A stretch of DNA of 9,198 nt, taken from the NCBI GenBank assembly GCA_964443385.1, contig CAYUCO010000037.1:1-9198 (forward strand). Reading direction: 5' to 3'. The DNA comes from VFHP01 sp964443385. GTDB lineage: Bacteria; Chloroflexota; Dehalococcoidia; Lucifugimonadales; UBA2985. The notes below the pieces were generated by a model. That model had not been told where the DNA came from. It saw only the letters and a program-made list of their open reading frames with translations, and searched no databases. The translations under genes were made by a program, and so were the position numbers. Shown piece by piece: positions 1 through 5,558 of the stretch (positions within the stretch are counted from its first letter, which is position 1; each line of letters begins with the position of its first letter).

Positions 1-40
1 GTACTCACGAATGCTAACAATATTATGCTGGAGGTAGGCT

Positions 41-511
41 TTGTCATCTGAAATTAACACTTATATAGAACTTTTTAAATCAGCACATCAACAAATGAAG
101 GACATAATTGTTGACATGTCTGAAGATGAATTGAGTTGGTGCCCCATTGAAGGGGAAACCAACTCAGCATCAGTGCTTATGGTACATGTATTAGGCGCAG
201 AGAGATTTCGTATTCATCAGATAGCTGGAGGTATAGACGTTAGCAGAGATCGGGAATCTGAATTCGTTCCAAGTTCAGTCACTCTGGACAACCTACTTGA
301 TTATTTAAAAGAGGTGGATGCTGATACTCAGAAAGTATTTGCTGGTCTGTCATCATCCGCCTTGGATAAGATTGTGCCTGCGGTTCGTTCCTATGAAAAA
401 GACGAACCTGTTAGGTGGCACGTGTTGCATACAATTGAACACTTTGGTATACATATCGGCCATTTATCATTAAATAGACAATTATATTTGGCTGGTCGTG
501 ATAAAGCTTAG
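41..511 (+). CDS. DinB-family (YfiT/DUF664-like) putative metal-binding protein
   Basis: A 156-residue, mostly helical soluble protein with no signal peptide. It has the His pattern of the DinB/YfiT fold: His49 in the first conserved helix (VMVHVLGAERF-like) and a C-terminal cluster HTIEH..IHIGH (His130, His134, His138, His141). In this superfamily, three His on a four-helix bundle bind a divalent metal. Members include bacillithiol/mycothiol-dependent S-transferases and many proteins of unknown substrate; it should not be equated with DNA polymerase IV, also called DinB. The TTG start at 41 is chosen because GGAGGT at 30-35 lies 5 bases upstream and no in-frame ATG fits better. The length is normal for the family. 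The hydrolase follows 49 bases later on the same strand, so co-transcription is possible. The substrate is unknown; the fold assignment is fairly secure. Confidence 0.8.
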   Translation: MSSEINTYIELFKSAHQQMKDIIVDMSEDELSWCPIEGETNSASVLMVHVLGAERFRIHQIAGGIDVSRDRESEFVPSSVTLDNLLDYLKEVDADTQKVFAGLSSSALDKIVPAVRSYEKDEPVRWHVLHTIEHFGIHIGHLSLNRQLYLAGRDKA

Positions 512-533
512 TGAATGTATAGGAAATAAGCTT
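504..533. repeat. Short inverted repeat at the DinB-like stop codon
   Basis: AAGCTTA (504-510) and TAAGCTT (527-533) are perfect 7-base inverted arms around a 16-base loop. The left arm runs into the stop codon. No T-run follows, so this is not a convincing intrinsic terminator. It could be an mRNA-processing hairpin or chance in AT-rich DNA. Confidence 0.3.
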
Positions 534-560
534 AAAGAGTTCATTTAGGAGCTTGGCGAC

Positions 561-1463
561 ATGAGAACACTTACCATATCTGGGTTAGCCTTATCGGTGG
601 TTTTGTTATTTGCATACTTGATTGTTTGTTGGGTTGTGGTGGATATAGCACTTGTAGCTAATCAAAATTCAATTCATTACAGCCAAAGACCTCAATATTT
701 TGGTATACAAAACTACGAATCTGTAGTGTTTAATCCTCTGAATGAAGAAGAAATAGATTTAAGGGGTTGGTGGATACCCCACGATAATGCGAGAGCCACT
801 GTTATTTGGGTTCATGGCATAGATGGCACTAGGGCAGGGAATATGGAATTTTTGGCGTCATTGTACAAGGAGGGATATTCCGTCCTCATGTTCGACTTGA
901 GGGGGCACGGCGAATCTGACAAAGTACCAATTGGTGGGGGTGCTTACGAACATAGAGATCTCTTGGGAGCCATAGCATTTTCTAAGGTAAAGGCGGCAGG
1001 TACTCCAATAGTGTTGGGGGGAAGCAGTTTAGGGGGTGCATTAGCATTAATGACTGCGCCTCGAGATTCCTCGATTAAAGGAGTTGTTGCGGATGGTTCA
1101 TTTGCAAATATTGTCAGCTTGATAAAACAAGAAACAGCGGACAGAACTCCTATTCCTTCTTGGGCTGCTGGCATGTTACAGCCTGGCTAGATAATGATGG
1201 GCAAATTATTCAAGGACGCAGATGTATCTAAGGTGGCTCCGGTGGAGTATGTAGGGGGTCTTCAGTACCCTATAGCAATAATACACTGTAAATCGGATAA
1301 GCGAATTCCCTTCAGTCATGCAGAGGAAATATTACAGGTATCCCCTAAGGGCAGTGTGAGCTTGTTTGTTGACGGCTGTGATCATGCACAGGCTTATGAA
1401 AAAGACAAAGAGGCGTATAAAGACTTTGTATTTGGCTATCTTGAAACTAGATTGTCGCCCTGA
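561..1463 (+). pseudogene. Membrane-anchored alpha/beta hydrolase interrupted by an in-frame TAG
   Basis: A single frame of 301 codons encodes one alpha/beta hydrolase but has TAG at codon 210 (1188-1190). Before it lie an N-terminal hydrophobic segment (about residues 4-33, signal anchor), the oxyanion-loop motif HGIDG (85-89), the strand FDLRGHGES (111-119) and the nucleophile elbow GSSLG (Ser156). After the TAG the same frame resumes with ATG at 1194 and contains the expected acid (SDKRIP, Asp246 of the merged frame) and the catalytic His (CDHAQAY, His275). The triad is therefore split by the stop, and the upstream 209-residue product would lack two of three catalytic residues. AGGAG at 547-551 supports the start at 561. 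Family: serine hydrolases of the BAAT/DUF1749-like type, often esterase or peptidase; the substrate is unknown. The 3' end overlaps the convergent MFS gene by 28 bases. A real nonsense mutation and a base-call error look the same here. Confidence 0.8.
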
Positions 1464-2599
1464 TTTGGATCCTTAGCCCATGCGAGCATGATCAAAGTGG
1501 AGGTGATTGCTATTATGGATGTTACCAGCCAACCGGCGTAGTAGGAATTCGTTGTATCTACTAAATGGCCAAATAGCGGTGGCATAATTATTATTCCTAT
1601 TCTTACAATAGCATTGGTAGACCCAATTGCGGTACCGCTACGCTCTGCGCCAGATATCTCAGCTACATAGACTGTAAATATGCCTGGCCAAGACATCGCA
1701 CTTGCACCAATTGTAGATACGGCCAATATAACCAATACTTTGCTTGTATTTGGTTCCATAAAGCTTAGGGCAAGAAGCCCTATCATGCCAAGAAAGCCTA
1801 TTCCTGCAAGTGTAACCTTTCTGCTTCCTCTGAACAATAAATCGCTAGCCCCTCCCCAAAATATTCTGCCGATTACGCTTGCTATTAGGCATATACTCAG
1901 ATATCCACCTGCCAATACAGTTGAATATTCCAGGTCTTCCACTAGATACAGTATTAGGTAAGATACTACAGTCTGCTGTAAACCGACCATACAAAAAGCC
2001 CAGAGGGTTAAGATCATTAGAGTTCTATTTCTACCTATATCCAAGAAACTACGTAATGATATTTTTGTGTCCTTTTTGTCAACCTGCGCTTTATCCCTAT
2101 AACAAAAAAATATGACAAAGGTTAATGCAAGAATGACAACGGACATTATTATGGTAGTTATTCTCCAGTTTGTTGCGATGGCTATACTGGGTAAGGTGAC
2201 GGCTGCTATAGCACCGGCCACTGGCGGACCTGTTTGTTTAATGCTCATACCTAGGGCACGAGTTTTTTGTGGCAGCCAGTCGATTATTTGTTTAGATGTT
2301 AGGGGATAGAAAGGACCTACCCCAACCCCAATCAGAAGACCTGCAAGAAGTGCTGTCCAAAAAGAATTTATAATGCTTAGGCTTAGTACCGCTATAGCTA
2401 TGTATAGCATTACAATAACCAATATTTTCTTGGCGCCCCATGTGTCTGACATCCAACCGCCTATAACAACTGTAATCATACTAGTTCCCATAATCGCAGA
2501 TGTTATGAGGCCGACTTGGGCCCTGGTGAGCCCCAAATCATCTCTAATGAACGGATATAAAACTGGGATACTTTGTATCACAATGCCGTCAGCCAACAT
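1436..2599 (-). CDS. Major facilitator superfamily (MFS) transporter
   Basis: A polytopic membrane protein with alternating hydrophobic helices throughout its 387 residues. The MFS motif A, GGWMSDTWGAKK (47-58), lies between TM2 and TM3, followed by a GVGVGPFYPL segment in TM4 and a second-half conserved stretch (RSGTAIGSTNAIVRIG). A charged central loop (about residues 168-190) separates the two six-helix halves. Substrate unknown; the pattern resembles organic-anion/ACS-like or drug-type MFS proteins. The ATG at 2599 falls inside TM1 and has no ribosome site. The open frame continues upstream through KDVPYHWWVVVLATIA, a typical pre-TM1/TM1 sequence, to a TAG at 2666-2668. No ATG, GTG or TTG occurs in that stretch, only ATT (2648-2650) and ATA (2654-2656), with AGGGG at 2663-2667 ahead of them. 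The true N-terminus is thus probably 17-19 residues longer. It is convergent with the hydrolase and overlaps its end. Confidence 0.85.
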   Translation of the reverse strand: MLADGIVIQSIPVLYPFIRDDLGLTRAQVGLITSAIMGTSMITVVIGGWMSDTWGAKKILVIVMLYIAIAVLSLSIINSFWTALLAGLLIGVGVGPFYPLTSKQIIDWLPQKTRALGMSIKQTGPPVAGAIAAVTLPSIAIATNWRITTIIMSVVILALTFVIFFCYRDKAQVDKKDTKISLRSFLDIGRNRTLMILTLWAFCMVGLQQTVVSYLILYLVEDLEYSTVLAGGYLSICLIASVIGRIFWGGASDLLFRGSRKVTLAGIGFLGMIGLLALSFMEPNTSKVLVILAVSTIGASAMSWPGIFTVYVAEISGAERSGTAIGSTNAIVRIGIIIMPPLFGHLVDTTNSYYAGWLVTSIIAITSTLIMLAWAKDPNQGDNLVSR

Positions 2600-2662
2600 G
2601 GCAATTGTGGCTAGTACAACTACCCACCAGTGGTAAGGAACGTCTTTAATCTTTATTGGATT

Positions 2663-2667
2663 CCCCT
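2663..2667 (-). promoter_or_regulatory. Candidate ribosome binding site for the extended MFS protein
   Basis: Read on the minus strand this is AGGGG. It lies 6 bases before an in-frame ATA (2654-2656) and 12 before an in-frame ATT (2648-2650). The same AGGGG precedes the zinc-ribbon gene at 4377, so it is a credible ribosome site in this genome. It favours translation starting upstream of the ATG at 2599, which has none. Confidence 0.4.
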
Positions 2668-2706
2668 AATGTAATTTGACAAAAAACTAGTATTTTAATT
2701 AATTCT

Positions 2707-2727
2707 AAAATAAAAAGTCTCACGCAT
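2707..2727 (-). terminator. Possible tRNA terminator formed by trailer pairing with the leader
   Basis: Downstream of the tRNA on the minus strand is ATGCGTGAGA (2718-2727), followed by C and two T-runs (five T, A, four T; 2707-2716). The 10-base arm is complementary, with one G-U, to TCTCACGTAT in the tRNA leader (plus-strand 2820-2829). The T-rich tract is what an intrinsic terminator needs. The pairing arm, however, lies across the whole tRNA rather than in a local hairpin, so termination by this element is an inference. Confidence 0.35.
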
Positions 2728-2740
2728 TTGCATTAATTAA

Positions 2741-2814
2741 TGGCTGCCGATCCTGGATTCGAACCAGGGTTCCGTGTTCCAGAGACACGTGTGCTACCAC
2801 TACACCAATCGGCA
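2741..2814 (-). tRNA. tRNA-Gln (anticodon CTG)
   Basis: The 74-base minus-strand sequence folds as a complete cloverleaf. The 7-bp acceptor stem TGCCGAT/ATCGGCA has the U1-A72 pair typical of glutamine tRNAs. The D-arm is GTGT..GCAC with the AGTGGTA loop. The anticodon stem is CGTGT/ACACG with loop CTCTGGA, giving anticodon CTG, which reads CAG. The variable region is short, the T-arm is CCTGG/CCAGG with loop TTCGAAT, the discriminator is G, and the 3' CCA is encoded in the DNA. All stems pair without mismatch apart from one wobble in the D-stem. A strong promoter lies just upstream. Confidence 0.97.
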
Positions 2815-2835
2815 CTGATATACGTGAGAGCCAAT

Positions 2836-2864
2836 ATTCTAATCTGTTATTTAGGTTAGGTCAA
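2836..2864 (-). promoter_or_regulatory. Sigma70-type promoter of the tRNA-Gln gene
   Basis: On the minus strand TTGACC (2859-2864) and TAGAAT (2836-2841) are separated by exactly 17 bases. The predicted transcription start, about 2828-2832, is some 15 bases before the mature tRNA 5' end. Both hexamers are one base from consensus, and spacing and position fit a stable-RNA promoter. Confidence 0.7.
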
Positions 2865-3139
2865 ACTTATGAAATATTGATAACCCACACCCAGTTTCAG
2901 TTTTAATTCGGGTTATGTCAGGTATTTATGTTGTATTAAGCGGATTTTTGATCCTGTGTTTTCAGGGCTACTAAAAAATGTTCTTACTTAAAGTGTATAA
3001 TTATTTAAATACGTGAATGCAATACGTATAACGTAGTAAATAATGGCTGTACAATTATAATTCGTTATTCAGGCCCTAAATACGCATAAAACCGATAATA
3101 ACTTTTGAATGCTGAGTTGAATGTTATTAGTGTTTCGGG

Positions 3140-3167
3140 TTGAAATATTGATTTGATGGCGTATTAT
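3140..3167 (+). promoter_or_regulatory. Candidate promoter of the ABC importer operon
   Basis: TTGAAA (3140-3145) and TATTAT (3162-3167) are separated by 16 bases. The predicted start near 3174 gives a 5' untranslated region of about 70 bases that carries the ATGC-type palindromes at 3181-3215. The hexamers are good matches, but AT-rich DNA makes chance matches common. Confidence 0.4.
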
Positions 3168-3180
3168 ATTTGATTAGTTA

Positions 3181-3215
3181 ATGCAAGCATACCTATACGG
3201 TTAGTGTATGCATAC
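3181..3215. promoter_or_regulatory. Paired palindromes upstream of the binding-protein gene, possible operator or leader hairpin
   Basis: ATGCAAGCAT (3181-3190, inverted around AA) and GTATGCATAC (3206-3215, perfect 10-base palindrome) have centres 25 bases apart. In addition, GCATAC (3187-3192) and GTATGC (3206-3211) can form a 6-bp hairpin with a 13-base loop. The elements lie just after the predicted transcription start and before the ribosome site AGGA (3230-3233). This is a typical place for a repressor site in metal- or cofactor-uptake operons, but the sequence does not match a Fur or Zur box I recognise. Confidence 0.35.
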
Positions 3216-3244
3216 TAAAAATTTATGGTAGGACGATTTTTGTA

Positions 3245-4315
3245 ATGAATAAGTATTCTTTTTTGTTGGTTTTGGTAATTTCGATAGCAATGATAATGGG
3301 GTGTGGCTCAGGTGACGATACTGAAGTGGTGGTAGAAACTCCTTCAGCTGTTAGTGCTCCTGTTGTTACTGAACAACCAATTGTAGAGCCAACCCCCCTT
3401 CCCGAGACAACAGATGTTGCCAGTGATGAGGGGGATAAACATGATGAACATGGTCATGACGATAAAGTTTCGGCGTATCCCGTCACAGTAACTGATATGA
3501 TGGGTAGAGAGGTTGAGATTAAATCGGAGCCGACTAATATAGTGGGAATAAGTCCTACGGCTATGGAAATGCTCTACAGGGTAGGAGGAGAAGCTGTTGG
3601 TAGAGACAACTCTTCCACATGGAATCCTGTGGTAGAGGCATTGCCTTCAGTGGGTGGGGCATATAGCCCTAGTATGGAGGCTATAATTGGACTACAGCCT
3701 GACTTAATAATAATAGAAGCACTTACCCAGGGTCACCTGGCTGACATGTTGGCTGGTGTTGGTGCTCCAATAGTGGCAGTTAGAGCTACTAGCGTTGATG
3801 ATGTTACCCATGGTTTGACTCTGTTGGGTAAGGTGATAAATAAAGAAGATAAAGCTAGGATTGCAAGTAACGATATAGAGAAGCGTATAGAATCTGCAGT
3901 GTCTAGTTTAGAAAAGTCTAGGAGTGTATTGATTTTGACTTCGGATGCAGACAGGAATATTTATGCTGCACTACCTAATTCATATGCTGGTGCAATAGCC
4001 GGAATATTGACTCTCGATAATGTTGCTGCGAATCTTAGTGAATCTGGGCCATATCCTGGTTACGCACTGTTTTCTTCTGAACAAGCTATAGCTAGTAACC
4101 CAGAGATAATATTGACTATAAGCCCAGCGCCAGCGCCAGCGCCTAAATTGTCAACAACGTTGCCTATGGTGCCCGGATATGCAGGGCTAGATGCTGTTAT
4201 TGGTGGTAGAGTTAGCGAAGTTAGCGTTGATTTGTTCTTACAGGCGCCTGGTCCTAGGATAGTAGATGCAGTTGAAGAGCTTAATAGGATTATAGCGGAA
4301 GCCACATTTGAATAA
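3245..4315 (+). CDS. ABC importer substrate-binding lipoprotein (BtuF/FecB-like)
   Basis: A 356-residue exported protein with a lipoprotein signal: hydrophobic residues 5-18, then MGC with the lipidated Cys20. A low-complexity linker (about 21-78) rich in Pro, Val, Glu and Asp includes a His/Asp cluster at 63-74 (His66, His69, His71). The class III periplasmic-binding domain follows from about residue 79: TVTDMMGREVEI, then PTNIVGISPTAMEMLYRVGG, VGRDN, LPSVGGAYSPSMEAIIGLQPDLII, and a late APAPAP..LPMVPGYAGLDAV stretch. This fold binds Fe-siderophores, heme, cobalamin or related metal chelates and delivers them to a FecCD permease. The permease and ATPase genes are downstream. AGGA (3230-3233) is 11 bases before the ATG. 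No ligand can be assigned: a cobalamin riboswitch is not visible, and the His cluster hints at a metal or metal complex. Confidence 0.88.
   Translation: MNKYSFLLVLVISIAMIMGCGSGDDTEVVVETPSAVSAPVVTEQPIVEPTPLPETTDVASDEGDKHDEHGHDDKVSAYPVTVTDMMGREVEIKSEPTNIVGISPTAMEMLYRVGGEAVGRDNSSTWNPVVEALPSVGGAYSPSMEAIIGLQPDLIIIEALTQGHLADMLAGVGAPIVAVRATSVDDVTHGLTLLGKVINKEDKARIASNDIEKRIESAVSSLEKSRSVLILTSDADRNIYAALPNSYAGAIAGILTLDNVAANLSESGPYPGYALFSSEQAIASNPEIILTISPAPAPAPKLSTTLPMVPGYAGLDAVIGGRVSEVSVDLFLQAPGPRIVDAVEELNRIIAEATFE
4124..4141 (+). repeat. Three tandem CCAGCG hexamers inside the binding-protein gene
   Basis: CCAGCG is repeated three times and encodes the Ala-Pro run at about residues 294-300 of the binding protein. 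Because the unit is six bases, slippage would add or remove Ala-Pro pairs without breaking the frame. It falls in the segment linking the second-lobe strand to the VPGYAGLDAV stretch. Confidence 0.6.
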
Positions 4316-4328
4316 AGGATTGGAATCT

Positions 4329-4342
4329 ACCACGTCTGTGGT
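4329..4342 (+). other. Small hairpin between the binding-protein and zinc-ribbon genes
   Basis: ACCAC and GTGGT form a 5-bp stem with the 4-base loop GTCT, extendable by two pairs across a bulge. It lies 14 bases after the binding-protein stop. No T-run follows, so it is more likely an mRNA-end stabiliser or weak attenuator than a terminator. Such elements are common after binding-protein genes, whose product is needed in excess over the permease. Confidence 0.3.
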
Positions 4343-4376
4343 CTAGGGAAAAATAATTTATAATAGGGGTTGATTC

Positions 4377-4517
4377 ATGGAAGCATATTGTGTTAAATGC
4401 AGAGCCAAACGAGAAATAAATAACTCACAATCTATAACTATGAAAAACGGTCGTCCGGCCACCCAGGGTGTGTGTGGCACTTGTGGTACCAAGGTTTTCC
4501 GTATAGGTAAATCGTAG
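4377..4517 (+). CDS. DUF5679-like small zinc-ribbon protein
   Basis: A 46-residue protein with two Cys pairs, CVKC (Cys5, Cys8) and CGTC (Cys33, Cys36), that should hold one zinc ion. Between them is MKNGRPATQG (22-31), and the C-terminus is GTKVFRIGK. This is the pattern I know for DUF5679 (YCVKCR..., NGRPA..G, CP.CGT...RIGK); the usual Pro after Cys33 is Gly here. AGGGG at 4365-4369 lies 7 bases before the ATG, which supports real translation. No function is established for the family; a compact ribbon like this could bind RNA, DNA or a protein partner. It sits between the binding-protein gene (61 bases upstream) and the permease gene (66 bases downstream), so it is likely co-transcribed with the importer. 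Confidence 0.88.
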   Translation: MEAYCVKCRAKREINNSQSITMKNGRPATQGVCGTCGTKVFRIGKS

Positions 4518-4583
4518 GACAGATAAAATGTGCAAGGGTGAATCTTTGCATGTGTGCTAATTTAATCTAACAAGGATATTCAA

Positions 4584-5558
4584 GTGAATAAACTGACCCT
4601 GACTTTGGGTGGTTTGTGCGTTTTTTTCATGGTGGGTATTTTTATCGGGATTTTTTTTGGACCAACCGGTATGCCCTTTAGAGATTTCTGGGATGCTGTT
4701 GTATTTCAAAAGGACGGTCCCCACTCGGTAATTATTTGGGACCTAAGACTACCCAGAGTCATAGCTGCTATGCTTGTTGGTATGTCATTGGGTGTTGCTG
4801 GGGCAATGATACAATTGTCTACCCGAAATCCTTTAGGTGATCCACAAATTTTCGGAGTTTCAGGTGGTGCAGCCATAGTTCAGGCTCTGGGATTTGCGGG
4901 AGTTGTGACATTTTCCGGGTTCAGTTTTTTTGTCACATCTGCTGCAGCTGCTCTGATAGGTTCCATCTTCATATCCTTGATATCTTCTCGCAAAGACATA
5001 GGGCAAGCTCGATTAGCACTAATAGGAATATCTGTATCTGCAATAAGCGTTGCGATTTCAGTGGGCATACTTGTTCAATCAAGAGTTTTTACACAACAAT
5101 CTTTAGTCTTCATAAGTGGTAGTTTTGCCAATCGGGGTTGGCATGATGTAATTCCCGCCTTACCGATAATAGCATTAGGAATGATATTGGCATTTTCTAT
5201 TTCGGGTAGGTTAAATATTCTAATATTAGGGGATAGTATTGCCCGTAACATGGGTTCCTCCCCAGAAACTACTCGCATTATATCTTTTGGAGCAGCAGGC
5301 ATTTTGTCAGGCGTGGCTGTAGCTATAGGAGGTCTCATAGGATTTGTAGGGCTATTGACTCCTTATGTAGTGAGATTGTTTGTCGGCAATGATTCTCGCG
5401 TTTTAGTCCTGTTTTCTGCTTTTGTAGGTTCCATTTTAGTTTTGTTTGCTGATCAGGTCGCAAGACTAGCTTTAATGCCGTCTGAGATTCCAGTAGGCAT
5501 GGTTACTACACTGATAGGGGCTCCATTAATGATAGTGATTGCTAGGCGTATATTATGA
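4584..5558 (+). CDS. FecCD-family ABC importer permease
   Basis: A 324-residue polytopic membrane protein of the BtuC/FhuB/FecCD type, the transmembrane half of a type II ABC importer. Diagnostic motifs are RLPRVIAAMLVGMSLGVAG (about 55-73) and RNPLGDPQIFGVSGGA (81-96). The cytoplasmic coupling region is GLIGFVGLLTPYVVRLFVGND (about 254-274), and the C-terminal stretch PSEIPVGMVTTLIGAPLMI is also typical. Length is slightly below the common 330-350 but all motifs are present. The GTG start at 4584 is supported by AAGGA (4572-4576) 7 bases upstream. Its last codon and stop overlap the ATPase start as ATGA (5555-5558), which implies translational coupling. It should act as a homodimer, since a single permease gene is present. 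The ligand is iron chelate, heme, cobalamin or similar. Confidence 0.93.
   Translation: MNKLTLTLGGLCVFFMVGIFIGIFFGPTGMPFRDFWDAVVFQKDGPHSVIIWDLRLPRVIAAMLVGMSLGVAGAMIQLSTRNPLGDPQIFGVSGGAAIVQALGFAGVVTFSGFSFFVTSAAAALIGSIFISLISSRKDIGQARLALIGISVSAISVAISVGILVQSRVFTQQSLVFISGSFANRGWHDVIPALPIIALGMILAFSISGRLNILILGDSIARNMGSSPETTRIISFGAAGILSGVAVAIGGLIGFVGLLTPYVVRLFVGNDSRVLVLFSAFVGSILVLFADQVARLALMPSEIPVGMVTTLIGAPLMIVIARRIL

Larger units (their letters stand above)
2815..3244. other. AT-rich intergenic region with inverted repeats, no gene seen
   Basis: About 430 bases between the tRNA and the importer hold no convincing open frame on either strand. Besides the tRNA promoter at its left end, it contains an inverted repeat ATAACCC/GGGTTAT (2880-2886 and 2910-2916, 23-base loop). 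A second, TAATAAC/GTTATTA (3096-3102 and 3123-3129), has a 20-base loop that carries TTGAAT twice. AATACGT occurs twice (3008-3014 and 3021-3027), with further ACGT cores nearby. The right end carries a promoter candidate and paired palindromes described separately. I looked for a cobalamin riboswitch core and did not see one. The region could hide a small RNA or operators for the importer; neither is demonstrated. Confidence 0.6.

Noticed and set aside
1188..1190. UAG reassigned as a sense codon
   Set aside because: The DinB-like, zinc-ribbon, trpC and trpD genes and the minus-strand MFS gene all end normally at TAG, with no conserved extension seen.
2373..2636. 87-codon plus-strand frame over the 5' end of the MFS gene
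   Set aside because: It is antisense to clear MFS coding sequence and its hydrophobicity mirrors the opposite strand; no ribosome site or homology is seen.
2741..2814. tRNA-Gln as an integration site for a mobile element
   Set aside because: No integrase gene, no second copy of the tRNA 3' end and no cargo-like genes are present in the window.
2815..3244. Cobalamin riboswitch upstream of the BtuF-like gene
   Set aside because: The conserved core of that riboswitch class, including its B12-box, is not seen anywhere in the region, so B12 specificity was not assigned.
4359..4364. Perfect TATAAT as a separate promoter for the zinc-ribbon gene
   Set aside because: It lies only 12 bases before the ATG, so the transcript would begin at or after the ribosome site, and no -35 is found at a suitable distance.
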